Position numbers and translations under genes: made by a program
In this document: piece after piece, positions 27,400 through 37,747 of the stretch
How positions within the stretch are numbered: position 1 is the first letter of the stretch
Layout of the letters: every line of letters begins with the position of its first letter
The notes under the pieces: model-generated
The model's database searches: none
The model's input: only the letters and a program-made list of their open reading frames with translations
What the model was told of the DNA's origin: nothing
Source: Affinundibacterium baiyunense
GTDB taxonomy: Bacteria; Pseudomonadota; Gammaproteobacteria; Burkholderiales; Burkholderiaceae_D
Length of the DNA stretch: 64,000 bases
Assembly: GCF_018139645.1 (NCBI RefSeq)
Contig: NZ_JAGSPM010000009.1
Location: 1 to 64,000 of the forward strand
Direction of reading: 5' to 3'

Positions 27400-28464
27400 T
27401 TAATGATGGCGAGTTGCCGAGTTTGTGGCAGCATGTTGGCGTGCCACCATTTCTGCGGCAATCCGAATCGCCACTTTCATACTTCCCGCATCTGCTAAGC
27501 CTGTACCTAATTTTGCCAAATCCAAAGCAGTACCGTGATCGACTGAAGTTCGTATCAATGGCAAGCCTAGAGTGATGTTCACGCCCAAACCAAAACTCGC
27601 ATGCTTTAATACCGACAAACCTTGATCGTGATACATCGCCAACACACAATCAGCGTCTTTCAAATATTTTTGTTGGAATAAAGTGTCTGCTGGAAAAGCA
27701 CCATGCACATCCATACCCAAGCCACGCGCATGCAAAATTACAGGATTAATGACATCAATTTCTTCCTGCCCAAGGTAGCCATTTTCCCCTGCATGCGGAT
27801 TTAAACCCGCCACATAAATCTTTGGTTTGGCGATACCAAATTTGACTTGCAAATCATTATGGATAATCTGCAAGCTAGTCAGCAAATGATCAAATTGAAT
27901 TGCGTCTGGAACTGCTCGTAATGGCAAATGTGTCGTTGCTAAGGCGACCCGCAATGCTTGCGGTAAATGCGCCGAAGCTTCACATGCTAGCATCATCACC
28001 ACTTGTGGTGTCTTCGTTTGTTGCGCTAAATATTCGGTATGTCCGGTAAAGGCGACACCTGCATCGTTGATCGTACTTTTTTGCAGCGGGGCGGTGACCA
28101 TCGCATCACACCAGCCTTGTTGTATGCACTCAATCGCTAAATCTAGGGTAGCTAATACCGCGCGGCCATTACGTGGATCGAGTTGCCCTGCCACCACATG
28201 CGCAGCAAGCGGACAGTCGATCACGGTGATTTGATCTTTACCACAACCAGGCAAGCCATTATTTCTTAGCGCTTGTTGCGAGATTCCCATGAGTCGAATG
28301 TTTCTATCCAAATCATGGGCGAGCATGGCTAAATAAGCGGCGTCGCCAAGCAGTACAGGACGCACTTGTGTTCGCAATTCCCAAGCCGCCAGCAAAGAAA
28401 TCTCTGGACCAATGCCGGCTGGCTCACCAACAGTAATTGCAATGACAGGTAAAGACGATCCCAT
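27400..28464 (-). CDS. pdxA: 4-hydroxythreonine-4-phosphate dehydrogenase
   Basis: The 354-residue protein begins [17 protein letters not shown] and has the metal-binding histidines in [16 protein letters not shown] and YHDQGL. It oxidises 4-phosphohydroxythreonine for pyridoxal phosphate synthesis. It begins 19 bases after surA and is in the same operon. The C-terminus ([14 protein letters not shown]) is slightly extended. Confidence 0.97.
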   Translation of the reverse strand: MGSSLPVIAITVGEPAGIGPEISLLAAWELRTQVRPVLLGDAAYLAMLAHDLDRNIRLMGISQQALRNNGLPGCGKDQITVIDCPLAAHVVAGQLDPRNGRAVLATLDLAIECIQQGWCDAMVTAPLQKSTINDAGVAFTGHTEYLAQQTKTPQVVMMLACEASAHLPQALRVALATTHLPLRAVPDAIQFDHLLTSLQIIHNDLQVKFGIAKPKIYVAGLNPHAGENGYLGQEEIDVINPVILHARGLGMDVHGAFPADTLFQQKYLKDADCVLAMYHDQGLSVLKHASFGLGVNITLGLPLIRTSVDHGTALDLAKLGTGLADAGSMKVAIRIAAEMVARQHAATNSATRHH

Positions 28465-28483
28465 TATGTGTGGTGCTTAGTGA

Positions 28484-29932
28484 TTATTTCTGTTCGTTAC
28501 GGAATTCAACATAAGCCCGGTCGCGCAATTGGCGCAGCCAGTCTTGCAAGGCTTCTTCAGATTTGCGCGCGCGCACAGATTGGCGCGCAGCGACACGCTT
28601 ACGCTCTTTAGAGTCATCACTAACTTTACGTTCTACCACTTGCAAAATGTGGAAGCCCATTTGCGTTTCGATAGGATCACTGACTTCATTGATCGCCAAT
28701 TTATTCATGGCAGCTTCAAACTCAGGGAAAGTATCGCCAGGATTGACCCAGCCCAGATCGCCACCTTTAGAAGCTGAAGTATCAACCGAATTTGCTTTAG
28801 CTAATTCTTCAAATGTTGCTGTTTTATTGACGATTTTTTGTTTGAGTTCTGCCAAAGTGCTCTTCACTTGCGCCGCAGTTAATAACTGCGTAGGACGCAT
28901 CAAAATATGGCGCACGTTTGTTTCTTGCACGGTATTGCTAGCCGCCACCGGCGCTGCATCACGTTTGCCTAACAACTTGAAAATGTGGAAGCCATTTGGA
29001 CTACGCACGATTTCAGAAAAACCACCGACAAAACTAATTTTATTGACCGCTTCGACAAAGATCGTTGGGATTTTATCTTGATCACGCCAACCGACTTCGC
29101 CACCTTTGAGTGCTTCACTAGAATCAGAGTAAGTTGCCGCCAATTTCGCAAAATCATCACCGATACGCAATTTTTTGTACGCTTCTTGCGCACGTGCATT
29201 ACGTTGAGCGATCACTTCTGGTGTTGCATTCTCTGGAATACGCACCATGATGTGACCTAGATTGATTTCTTGATTTTTACTTGGCGCCGCTTCTTGTGCA
29301 GCGATAAAGTTATCAACTTCTAATTCAGACACTTGCAATTTGCTTTCGACTTCACGTTCACGTACACGCTGCATCATGATGTCGTCACGAATCTCTTCAC
29401 GGAACGCAGAGAAAGAAGTACCGTCACGTTCAATTTGATTGCGCAGTTCTTGCAAAGTCGTTTTATTTTGCTCTGCCATTCTTTGCAAGGCACGGTCGAG
29501 CATAATGTCATCAACACGCATACCTTGTTCTTTGGCCAATTGAACTTGCAAACGATCAATGATCATGCGTTCCAAAATTTGTTTTTCGAGATCAGCACGC
29601 GCTGGCAATGGCGTTCCCTGTGCTTTCAAACTACGCTCGATGGAATTGATACGCTCTTGTACTTCCATGTTGGTAATCACTTCATCATTTACCACCACGG
29701 CGATACCGTTAATAATTTGCGCCTTAGAAACCTTTTTGACTGGCGCTTTAGTCGCACTAGCTAACGGGTCTTCAATTGGTGCGACTGGTGAAGCCGATTG
29801 TGCTTTACTTGCTGGTGCGGCTTGCGACCACGCATTCGCGGAAATAGAGAGTCCAAATAAAGCGGTCAGGCATACGGATAAACAGATTGCTGCAGGGCGT
29901 TTCAATTGATTCATGTGCAAATTGTGTCGCAT
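28484..29932 (-). CDS. surA: Periplasmic chaperone and peptidyl-prolyl isomerase
   Basis: The 482-residue protein has a signal peptide (ICLSVCLTALFGLSISANAWSQ), an N-terminal chaperone domain (INGIAVVVNDEVITNMEVQERI) and two parvulin domains at about 215-320 (GEVGWRDQDKIPTIFVEAV) and 335-440 (GGDLGWVNPGDTFPEFEAAM). SurA escorts outer-membrane proteins to the BAM complex. The ATG at 29932 has GGATCAC upstream; an internal ATG at 29914 has no ribosome site. The lptD gene upstream encodes one of its best-known clients. Confidence 0.97.
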   Translation of the reverse strand: MRHNLHMNQLKRPAAICLSVCLTALFGLSISANAWSQAAPASKAQSASPVAPIEDPLASATKAPVKKVSKAQIINGIAVVVNDEVITNMEVQERINSIERSLKAQGTPLPARADLEKQILERMIIDRLQVQLAKEQGMRVDDIMLDRALQRMAEQNKTTLQELRNQIERDGTSFSAFREEIRDDIMMQRVREREVESKLQVSELEVDNFIAAQEAAPSKNQEINLGHIMVRIPENATPEVIAQRNARAQEAYKKLRIGDDFAKLAATYSDSSEALKGGEVGWRDQDKIPTIFVEAVNKISFVGGFSEIVRSPNGFHIFKLLGKRDAAPVAASNTVQETNVRHILMRPTQLLTAAQVKSTLAELKQKIVNKTATFEELAKANSVDTSASKGGDLGWVNPGDTFPEFEAAMNKLAINEVSDPIETQMGFHILQVVERKVSDDSKERKRVAARQSVRARKSEEALQDWLRQLRDRAYVEFRNEQK

Positions 29933-30021
29933 AGTGATCCAAATTCATAATAAAAATGAGGTGCTAGCTAATCTACCTCGACTTTTATCGCCATTTTCTG
30001 GCGAAAGCTGCAATATACACG

Positions 30022-32382
30022 CTAATTCGTAGCCTGATAACCGGAAATATTCTTTTTCAAAGTTTCGACTGGATTCGAGCCAAATCCTATGCGGGCTAGG
30101 CCATTTAACTCTAGCTGAATCGAAAAACCCGAGTTGTTCGATAAATTGGTGGTCGCAAAACGATGCGCCACAAAGCGTAAAGCCCAGCAATCTGCGCGAT
30201 ACTCAAATCCTGCTAAACCTTCCACCATTTTACTATTTTGCAAAGAATAGTTACTCTTACCGACGACATACCAGCGCTGTGCGACTGGCCATTGTCCTGA
30301 TAACTCTAACTGTTTCAACACTTCGCGCTGGAATTGGTATTGCAAGTTCAATATTTTCTTCGGTGCAGGCTGCCAACGCACTGCATAATTCGATCGAACG
30401 GATTGTCGATCACTTTGACTCACTTGCAAAGCAGCTTCAACGTTTAAAGTATCAGAAACTTGCCCAGTTCCAGCTAATAGCAAGTCCGAGCGGCTAGGGC
30501 TTGAAATACCATCCAAACTAACTTTTTGCGTATTGAAATAAAAACGCTGACCAAGCGCAAATTTAAACCGTTCGACCCCATTGTCTTCAATAAAACGAGA
30601 AACCACCGCCGCCGTCACTTGATTCGAATCGCCAATACGGTCGTGTCCTGTAAAGCGATTTTCACTAAAAATCTGTGCGAAATTAAAATCTGCTAAGGCA
30701 GTATCAAAGAGAGGATAATTTTTTTGGTCGCGGAACGGGGTGTTTACATAAAACAAACGCGGTTCTAGCGTTTGCGTCATTTTATTCCCCAGCAACTTGG
30801 CACTTCGCTCAAAGATCAAGCCACTGTCCACCGAAAAACTCGGCACGGTTCTCTGTAATCGGTCCGGCTGCCCCGCCATAGGATTATCAATCTGGTAGCT
30901 AGTGGCATGGAACGACACTTTCGGCACTACAAAATACGCCGGCTGAATAAATGGCAAAGACAGTTGTGGATTGATCACTGCGCGCTGACCACGCGTCAAT
31001 GTTGGATGCCAGAAGCGCGTCATCGATGCATCCACTGACCAATCCAATCCAAGCACATCACTCTGCCCAGCGCGGAAACTCAATTGCGGCAAACGTTCAT
31101 AAGGCAAGGTAATCGGTGCCGTCACGTCTTGTAACACTTGATAGCTAGTAGAACGCAACGACGCATTCCAAATGGAGCCGTAGTAATCTAATCCGATATC
31201 GCGCACCAATAAACGCTGGGCAGTCTTAGTCGTGGAGTTAGAAAAATCGGCTGGATAATCATTATCCGATGCCTTATTCATATTCCAAGAAAAGACCAAA
31301 GCCGGCGTCAAATTCTGTTTATGTACAGAAGCGCCCGCATAACGTGTGGTCTCGGTTAATTTGTCGCGTACCACTTCAACCGCGGTTTCGCCTGCATAGG
31401 TTTCACCGAGGTAACGTCCTTCCATGCCTAACTGCAAACCACGTCGAGCGATCAATTTAGGATGTAAAGTGAAATCCCTATTCGGTGCGATATTGAAGTA
31501 GTAAGGCATACCAAATTCGACGCCACCTTTATTTGAATGCCCAATGGTTGGCGGTAATAGGCCCGAATGACGTGCGCCAGACAGTGGGAAACTAAAATTC
31601 AACCAAGATGGTGTGCCCATAATTGGGACACCTTTAAAATACAGGACAGATTTACCCGCGATACCGGTATCCAATCCGGTATCCAAGCTCATGGTATCTG
31701 CTCGCAAGTACCAATCGGGATCTAAACCTTCGCACGTGCTGTAAGTACCATTGGTGATTTTGGCCTTTTCTTCACTCTCAAATTCAATTTTATCAGCGCG
31801 CCCTTGTCCATTATTCTTCGCGAAAAAATAGCTAGGATTTTGCACATAACCAGCACCAGTTTCTAATATGAAGCGCATCAAATCGCCGCTGTAACAGTCA
31901 CCATTGCGCTGCAATTTGACCTTACCTGTTGCATCTAATTGGTCTTCAACTTGCAGGTATGTCGCTTTATCGGCACTGAAATTTAAGTTGCCGCGTGTGA
32001 CTTCAACTTGATGATCCAAATGAATCACGCGATCTGGTTGACCACTGACATGCTCCGCCTTAATGACGGTTGTGTTGATTGGCTGAGAAGATGATTTTTT
32101 TAACTCGAGCTTCGGCTCTACTTTTAACGCCAATTTGTCTACGGTCTTGTCACTTGCAACTTGCTGTGACGCAGCTTCTTGTGCCTGAGCTGAAGAAAAT
32201 GCAGACAACAAGCAAACTGCGATAACTGTCTTCGCAAATGCTGGGCTTGCAGGAAACATAGCTGTGGATTGCGATGGATGCGATAATAACGCTTTTGTAG
32301 AATGATTTTTCCGAGACATGGAATAATTATTGAATGACATTAAGTTAAATGTTTCTCTAGCGCTAAGGATTGCTTCACACAT
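30022..32382 (-). CDS. lptD: LPS-assembly protein LptD (outer membrane)
   Basis: The 786-residue protein has a signal sequence (TVIAVCLLSAFSSAQAQ), an OstA/LptA-like jellyroll (DRVIHLDHQVEVTRGNLNFSADKATY, residues about 118-200) and a long C-terminal beta-barrel with LRADTMSLDTGLDTGIAGKSVLYFKGVPI and a final NLQYQFQREVLKQLELSGQWP region. With LptE it inserts lipopolysaccharide in the outer leaflet. The signal peptide lies more than 45 residues from the ATG at 32382, so a later start (the ATG at 32340 or the one shortly after it) is quite possible. Confidence 0.96.
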   Translation of the reverse strand: MCEAILSARETFNLMSFNNYSMSRKNHSTKALLSHPSQSTAMFPASPAFAKTVIAVCLLSAFSSAQAQEAASQQVASDKTVDKLALKVEPKLELKKSSSQPINTTVIKAEHVSGQPDRVIHLDHQVEVTRGNLNFSADKATYLQVEDQLDATGKVKLQRNGDCYSGDLMRFILETGAGYVQNPSYFFAKNNGQGRADKIEFESEEKAKITNGTYSTCEGLDPDWYLRADTMSLDTGLDTGIAGKSVLYFKGVPIMGTPSWLNFSFPLSGARHSGLLPPTIGHSNKGGVEFGMPYYFNIAPNRDFTLHPKLIARRGLQLGMEGRYLGETYAGETAVEVVRDKLTETTRYAGASVHKQNLTPALVFSWNMNKASDNDYPADFSNSTTKTAQRLLVRDIGLDYYGSIWNASLRSTSYQVLQDVTAPITLPYERLPQLSFRAGQSDVLGLDWSVDASMTRFWHPTLTRGQRAVINPQLSLPFIQPAYFVVPKVSFHATSYQIDNPMAGQPDRLQRTVPSFSVDSGLIFERSAKLLGNKMTQTLEPRLFYVNTPFRDQKNYPLFDTALADFNFAQIFSENRFTGHDRIGDSNQVTAAVVSRFIEDNGVERFKFALGQRFYFNTQKVSLDGISSPSRSDLLLAGTGQVSDTLNVEAALQVSQSDRQSVRSNYAVRWQPAPKKILNLQYQFQREVLKQLELSGQWPVAQRWYVVGKSNYSLQNSKMVEGLAGFEYRADCWALRFVAHRFATTNLSNNSGFSIQLELNGLARIGFGSNPVETLKKNISGYQATN

Positions 32383-32762
32383 TGCTTACGTAAAATGACA
32401 GACATGTTGATGTGCTGATGCAAGCAATAGCATACGAAGAAAAATGCAAGAAAATTGATTGCAAAATCCTAAGCCAATAAAAGCGCTCTATTATAGGCGC
32501 AAACGCTAGGCTAAATTGCTTCCCTGCATAGAGTTACATTATTTGGGGGTCTTATTTAGGCCTTATTTGGGTGTTATTTGGATCTTATTTGGAATCTCAT
32601 TTGATATCTAAGCAGTTGAAACCAAGTCCGTCTTTTGCGGAATGCTCGTTTCGCGACATTGATCCAAATAACTGAGTCAAATAATTTATCTTAAAATTCT
32701 ATTTAATTAATTACCACGGCAAACGCCATTCTTAACGATTACTTTTGTTACACGAGCCAATC
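32383..32762. other. Divergent region between lptD and amgK
   Basis: The 380 bases are very AT-rich and must hold promoters for both envelope operons. I see a short tandem repeat at 32537-32605 but no clear promoter consensus or RNA gene. Confidence 0.5.
32537..32605 (+). repeat. 11-12 bp degenerate tandem repeat (TTATTTGG type)
   Basis: Successive units include TTATTTGGGGGTC, TTATTTAGGCC, TTATTTGGGTG, TTATTTGGATC, TTATTTGGAATC and TCATTTGATATC. Five or six copies share the core TTATTTGG, with the last three to five bases varying. Confidence 0.75.
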
Positions 32763-33824
32763 ATGTCCGCTATTTCGCCTAATTCTTCAGCCAGTCAATC
32801 CGCGCAAGACGCACAACGTCTGCAAGATTTACATCTTTGGCTAAGCAAATTAACAAATCCAAAATTAGATTTAAGCAGTATCCGACCTGCGTCCGAGGAT
32901 GCCAGCTTCCGCCGTTATTTCCGTATCGATGGCGAAGCCGAAGGCACCAAGTATAGCTTCATCGTTATGGACGCACCGCAACCGCAAGAGGATGTCAAAC
33001 CTTTCATCCAAATCGCGCAATTGTTTAAACAGATCAACTTAACAGTGCCAGAAGTGTTGGCGCAAGATACCGAGCAAGGCTTTTTGCTACTCACTGATCT
33101 GGGTACAACTATGTACTCGCATGTGCTCAATAGCGATACGGCGCATAAACTGTACATGGACGCGATCGATTCTCTGATTTTATTGCAAACCCAAAGTCAG
33201 CCAGATGTGTTGCCCGAATACGATAGAGAATTTCTCAAGCGCGAATTGATGATTTTCCCTGAGTGGTATATCAACAAACACTTAGGCATCACACTCACAG
33301 ACGAACAAAATGCAAGTTTGCATAAAGTATTCGATGCTCTGCTCGCGAATATTATGGCGCAGCCACAGGTCTTTGTGCATCGCGATTACCACTCGCGCAA
33401 CCTGATGTTGATGGGCAAAGGCAATCCCGGCATCTTGGATTTTCAAGGTGCTTTGTACGGTCCACTGACTTATGATTTGGTGTCATTATTGCGCGACGCT
33501 TATGTGCAATGGGATGAGGAAATGGTCTTGGATTGGGCAATTCGCTACTGGGAAAAAGCCAAAAAAGCGGGCTTGCCAGTCGCTCCTGATATCGATACCT
33601 TCTATCGTGATTTTGAATTCATGGGCTTGCAGCGTCATTTAAAAATTCTCGGCATCTTCGCCCGCCTCGCCCATCGCGATGGCAAACAACATTATCTCGA
33701 CGACATGCCAACCGTGATGGATTACGTGCGTAAAACTTCTCATCGCTACAAAGAATTGATTCCGCTATTGCGTTTATTGGACGTGTTAGAAGAAACCGCA
33801 CCGCAATTTGGCTACACTTTTTAA
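32763..33824 (+). CDS. amgK: N-acetylmuramate/N-acetylglucosamine anomeric kinase
   Basis: The protein (353 residues from the ATG at 32763; an earlier TTG at 32745 is less likely) has an aminoglycoside-phosphotransferase fold with the catalytic FVHRDYHSRNLMLM and the Mg-binding ILDFQGALYGPLTYDLVSLLRD. AmgK phosphorylates recycled MurNAc at C1. The next gene, murU, makes UDP-MurNAc from the product, bypassing de novo synthesis. This amgK-murU pair, divergent from lptD, is typical of beta- and gamma-proteobacteria. Confidence 0.92.
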   Translation: MSAISPNSSASQSAQDAQRLQDLHLWLSKLTNPKLDLSSIRPASEDASFRRYFRIDGEAEGTKYSFIVMDAPQPQEDVKPFIQIAQLFKQINLTVPEVLAQDTEQGFLLLTDLGTTMYSHVLNSDTAHKLYMDAIDSLILLQTQSQPDVLPEYDREFLKRELMIFPEWYINKHLGITLTDEQNASLHKVFDALLANIMAQPQVFVHRDYHSRNLMLMGKGNPGILDFQGALYGPLTYDLVSLLRDAYVQWDEEMVLDWAIRYWEKAKKAGLPVAPDIDTFYRDFEFMGLQRHLKILGIFARLAHRDGKQHYLDDMPTVMDYVRKTSHRYKELIPLLRLLDVLEETAPQFGYTF

Positions 33825-33836
33825 GAGGATCGCAGC

Positions 33837-34583
33837 ATGAAAGCAATGATCCTTGCCGCTGGCCGTGGCGAACGCATGCGTCCACTAACAGATACTTGTC
33901 CGAAACCACTATTAAAAGTACGCGGTCGTCCGCTGATCGTCTGGCATATTTTGAACTTAGTAAAAGCTGGGATCACTGAGATCGTCATCAATCACGCGCA
34001 TTTAGGACAAATGATCGTTGATGCGATTGGTGATGGCAGCAAATTTGGCGCGACTATTTCTTACTCGGCGGAAGAAACTGCATTAGAAACTGCTGGTGGC
34101 ATCGCCAAAGCCTTGCCCTTACTCACCGACGGCGAAGAACCTTTCATCGTGGTTTCTGGTGACATCTACATTCCGTACTTTAACTTTGCAGAATGCTTAA
34201 ACACTTTAGAAGCAGAAGATATGTGGGGTAATCCGCATCCATTAGATAAGCGCGATGTCGCTTGGTTGTATATGGTGAAGAATCCTTCGTTCCATCCCAA
34301 GGGCGACTTTTCATTAAGTTTGATGGGATTATCCAATGAAGACAATGCTGGTGCAGAGCGCGTCACGTTTGGCAATATCGGCGTCTATCGTCCCGAAATG
34401 TTTGCTAGCATCCAAGCTGGCGAACACGCTAAACTTGCGCCTATCCTGCGCAAATATGCTGATCAAGGTCAACTCGGTGGCGAGCTATATCGTGGAGAAT
34501 GGCATAACCTCGGCACGCCTGAGCAACTAGTAGCATTAAACGCACCACCGATTAACTTTGCTTCAAAAGATAAACCGCATTAA
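33837..34583 (+). CDS. murU: N-acetylmuramate-1-phosphate uridylyltransferase
   Basis: The 248-residue nucleotidyltransferase begins MKAMILAAGRGERMRPLTDT and has PKPLLKVRGRPLIVWH, the metal-binding VVSGDIY and the later GNIGVYRPEMF. It makes UDP-MurNAc from MurNAc-1-phosphate and UTP in the peptidoglycan recycling pathway. It starts 12 bases after amgK with GAGGATCGCAGC upstream. Confidence 0.93.
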   Translation: MKAMILAAGRGERMRPLTDTCPKPLLKVRGRPLIVWHILNLVKAGITEIVINHAHLGQMIVDAIGDGSKFGATISYSAEETALETAGGIAKALPLLTDGEEPFIVVSGDIYIPYFNFAECLNTLEAEDMWGNPHPLDKRDVAWLYMVKNPSFHPKGDFSLSLMGLSNEDNAGAERVTFGNIGVYRPEMFASIQAGEHAKLAPILRKYADQGQLGGELYRGEWHNLGTPEQLVALNAPPINFASKDKPH

Positions 34584-34594
34584 TTTTGATTCGC

Positions 34595-35749
34595 ATGTCC
34601 AATACAAGCCATAACAACCAACACAGCAAAATAGCGATTTGTGGCGCTGGTCCAGTTGGTCAAGCCTTAGCTTTAATGTTGCATCAACAAGGTATGGCAG
34701 CTGCGGACATCGTTTTATTCGATGCGAAGAGTAGTGAACAAGCCAACCAAGATGCACGCAGTATCGCGCTCTCTTATGGTAGCGATCAACTTCTCAGCAA
34801 GTTACATGCGCGTCCGCAGAGAACGACAGCAATTACGGAAATCCACGTTTCACGCCGCCGTCATTTCGGTCGAAGTTTTTTGACGGCAACCGATTATCAA
34901 TTACCAGCGCTTGGTTATGTGGTGCGTTATGGCGATATCGTCAGTCCTTTAGAGCAAGCATTATCTGTCGCTGGAATCACCACACATCGCCCGGTTCAAG
35001 TCGTCAACATCGAAGATGGTGATCAGTTTGCCAGTGTTCATTTACAAGATGGTAGTGTGCATACGGCTGAATTTGTGATTCAAGCTGAAGGCGGCACCTT
35101 CGCGGATCAAGAGCAAAGGCAGCAACATCATGACTATCAACAAACCGCATTGATTGCGCATGTCATCGCAGATCGACCAATTGCGCATCGCGCCTTCGAA
35201 CGCTTTACCGATCAAGGGCCGATTGCACTGTTACCGCAAGAAGACGGCTATTCTTTAGTCTGGTGCATACGACCAGAAACTGTGACCACCATATTAGCTT
35301 TAAACGATGCCGCGTTCTTACAAGCACTTCAGCAAGCCTTTGGTGAACGCTTAGGGCAATTTACTGCGGTGAGCAAACGGGTATCGTATCCTCTTGGTCT
35401 TAACGCCCAAGCCCAAGCCGGTCTGCGTAGCGTACGCATAGGCAATGCCGCACAAACCTTGCACCCTGTGGCGGGACAAGGCCTCAACTTAGGATTGCGA
35501 GACGCTCATTGTTTAGCGCAGTGTCTTACTCGTGATTTCTCGTCACAAGCACTACAGACATTTTTACATCAACGCAAAGCAGACCGACAAACCACAATCA
35601 AACTCACCGATACCATGGCAAAAATGTTTGCGAGTAGTGCGGATGGTAGTTTGATGCAGGGTTTATTTGGCTTAGGTTTAAGTGCGGTCGATTTGCTGCC
35701 TGTCGCAAAAAAAACGCTGGCTGAACAAATGATGTTTGGTTGGCGCTGA
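34595..35749 (+). CDS. ubiH: UbiH-type FAD-dependent ubiquinone hydroxylase
   Basis: The 384-residue flavoprotein starts at the ATG at 34595. It has the FAD motif ICGAGPVGQALALML, the ribose-binding IGNAAQTLHPVAGQGLNLGLRDAH and the ring-hydroxylase strand GPIALLPQEDGYSLVWCI. It belongs to the UbiH/UbiF/UbiI/COQ6 group, which hydroxylates the ubiquinone ring. The C-terminus is that of the UbiH branch, but the exact position hydroxylated cannot be fixed by eye. A different member is at 39824-41023. It is 11 bases past murU. Confidence 0.85.
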   Translation: MSNTSHNNQHSKIAICGAGPVGQALALMLHQQGMAAADIVLFDAKSSEQANQDARSIALSYGSDQLLSKLHARPQRTTAITEIHVSRRRHFGRSFLTATDYQLPALGYVVRYGDIVSPLEQALSVAGITTHRPVQVVNIEDGDQFASVHLQDGSVHTAEFVIQAEGGTFADQEQRQQHHDYQQTALIAHVIADRPIAHRAFERFTDQGPIALLPQEDGYSLVWCIRPETVTTILALNDAAFLQALQQAFGERLGQFTAVSKRVSYPLGLNAQAQAGLRSVRIGNAAQTLHPVAGQGLNLGLRDAHCLAQCLTRDFSSQALQTFLHQRKADRQTTIKLTDTMAKMFASSADGSLMQGLFGLGLSAVDLLPVAKKTLAEQMMFGWR

Positions 35750-35792
35750 ATTTAAAAAATACCTTTATCCGCGATTGGATGAAGGGAAACTC

Positions 35793-35867
35793 GTCATTCC
35801 CGCGAAGGCGGGAATCCAGTGGCGTCAAAGCCTAAAGGCACTGAATCCCTGCCTACGCAGGGATGAC
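35793..35867. repeat. Inverted-repeat dispersed element (TCATTCCCGCGAAGGCGGGAA type)
   Basis: A unit starting GTCATTCCCGCGAAGG and ending GAATCCAG is followed by a facing unit CTGAATCCCTGC..GCAGGGATGAC. The two halves are imperfect inverted copies. This intergenic repeat type is widespread in proteobacteria; here it separates the converging ubiH and M61 protease genes and can act as a hairpin. Confidence 0.85.
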
Positions 35868-35912
35868 ACAGAAATGCTTTAAATTTATTTTAGCTTAGCT
35901 GAACAGCATCAA

Positions 35913-37733
35913 CTACAAAGACGGTCGTTTTTTAGCACCGGCCAATTTCTGATTCTTTGCCAAACTAATCGCCAACATGGGCGCATCGTCGGCTTGCAAT
36001 TTCAGATCCACGGTCAACAACTCATCGCGTCTAAAAGCATGTATCTGCACCGTCTCACCAATCCGATAAGCAGCCAGCAAATTGGCTAAACCATTGCCTG
36101 CATCGGCAGCAGTAACACGCAAGCCATTAAGTGCCACCAACACATCACCAGCAGAGAGTCCAGCACGATGTGCGGCACCATTCTCGTAGACATGCGCCAA
36201 CTTACAATCGGCACCACTCTTACTTAAACGTACATTCAGAGAGGCTTTCTTGCTCGCAGATTGCTCGATAACGTCGACCGCAAAATCCGCATACAACTTT
36301 GCCAAAGGGACGTCCTCAACACCTTTGATGTATTTATCGATAAAACGCTGAATCTTCACTCCAGTTGCTTGCTCAACTAAGCTCTCAAACTCCGTCTCGC
36401 CTAATCCTTGTTGCTTACCAGATTGCGCTTTCTCGTAGAAATCTTTACCGTATTTTTTCCATAGCGCTCGCATTACATCATCGAGTGATTTCTTGCCAGC
36501 AGTTTCGTGGCGTATAGTCAAATCCAAACCTAGTGCAACTAAAGAACCTTTGGCGTAGTAACTTACAATCGCGTTTGGTGAGTTTTCATCTTGACGATAA
36601 TATTTGGTCCACGCATCAAAACTAGAATCGGCAACGCTTTGCTTTTTACGTCCAGAACCACGTTGCACTGTATTGACGGTTTTTGCGATCAAATTTAAAT
36701 ACGTTGCTTCGTCAATTAAGCCGCTACGGCGCAAAAACAAATCGTCGTAATAACTCGTGAAACCTTCAAATAGCCAAAGCAAACTCGTGTAATTTTCTTG
36801 GCTCAAATCGTATTTTGCAAATACCGCTGGTTTGATGCGTTTGACATTCCAGGTATGGAAATACTCGTGACTGCACAAAGCTAGAAAGCCGCGATAGCCC
36901 TCACTTAAGCTCGTATCATTCTTGGTCGGCAAATCAGCGCGATTACAAATCAATGCCGTTGACGCGCGGTGCTCCAAGCCACCATATCCCTCACCTACCG
37001 CCATCGTCATAAACACATACCGCTGCATCGGTGCTTGCTTGGTTCGCGGCTCGAAGAAAGCGATCTCGGTTTCACAAATTTTCTGCAAGTCTTTCGCAAT
37101 GCGAGCCAAATCGATATTAGGAACTTTGCCCGTCACGACGAAATCATGTGGCACCCCATGCGCTTTAAAACTGACCAAAGCAAAATCACCCATTTCAACT
37201 GGATGATCAATTAAGTCATCATAATCGCGGGCAATATAGCTTCCAAAGCCATAACGCTTGGCCTTTAGTTCTGGCAAAGAAGTCGCGACACGCCAAGTCT
37301 TGCTTGCGCTATCGACAGGTTTTTGAATATCTACAACATGCGCCAGTTGCTCTTGTCCATGCACTTGTATGAACACGCTGGTGCCATTAAAGAAACCATG
37401 CGACTGATCCAAATGCGCCGCACGCACAGATAAATCCCACGCATAGACTTCGTAACTGATCTGTAAGCTTGCATTCGCATCGCAAGGCGCAGCTTGCCAA
37501 CTAGTCTTATTCAATTTTTTCAATGCGATTTTTTTGCCATTGGCGTGCGCTTGAATCCGAATAATATTGCGTGCGAATTCGCGCACCATGTAACTACCTG
37601 GTATCCAAACTGGCAGTGACACCACTTGTCCGTTTGGATCAGGATTCGAAATCGTTAACGTCACATGAAATAGATGCGCAGCTAAATCATGCGAGGTAAT
37701 GCTGTAATGCACAGCGCTTTGTTGCTTAGTCAT
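35913..37733 (-). CDS. M61-family peptidase with C-terminal PDZ domain
   Basis: The 606-residue protein starts at the ATG at 37733, with a perfect AAGGAG seven bases upstream. It has the beta-rich N-terminal domain of M61 glycyl aminopeptidases (VSLPVWIPGSYMVREFARNI), the zinc motif HEYFHTWNVKRI (His289, Glu290, His293) and the glutamate in WLFEGFTSYYDD. The PDZ domain includes YENGAAHRAGLSAGDVLVAL (about 525-545). There is no signal peptide, so it is probably cytoplasmic. It is the last gene of a five-gene minus-strand run. Confidence 0.93.
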   Translation of the reverse strand: MTKQQSAVHYSITSHDLAAHLFHVTLTISNPDPNGQVVSLPVWIPGSYMVREFARNIIRIQAHANGKKIALKKLNKTSWQAAPCDANASLQISYEVYAWDLSVRAAHLDQSHGFFNGTSVFIQVHGQEQLAHVVDIQKPVDSASKTWRVATSLPELKAKRYGFGSYIARDYDDLIDHPVEMGDFALVSFKAHGVPHDFVVTGKVPNIDLARIAKDLQKICETEIAFFEPRTKQAPMQRYVFMTMAVGEGYGGLEHRASTALICNRADLPTKNDTSLSEGYRGFLALCSHEYFHTWNVKRIKPAVFAKYDLSQENYTSLLWLFEGFTSYYDDLFLRRSGLIDEATYLNLIAKTVNTVQRGSGRKKQSVADSSFDAWTKYYRQDENSPNAIVSYYAKGSLVALGLDLTIRHETAGKKSLDDVMRALWKKYGKDFYEKAQSGKQQGLGETEFESLVEQATGVKIQRFIDKYIKGVEDVPLAKLYADFAVDVIEQSASKKASLNVRLSKSGADCKLAHVYENGAAHRAGLSAGDVLVALNGLRVTAADAGNGLANLLAAYRIGETVQIHAFRRDELLTVDLKLQADDAPMLAISLAKNQKLAGAKKRPSL

Positions 37734-37747
37734 ATTGCGCTCCTTGA

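Noticed and set aside
27341-27649. 102-residue open frame inside pdxA on the same strand
   Set aside because: It overlaps the strongly supported pdxA in another frame and has an unlikely composition (Arg/Ser/Cys-rich).
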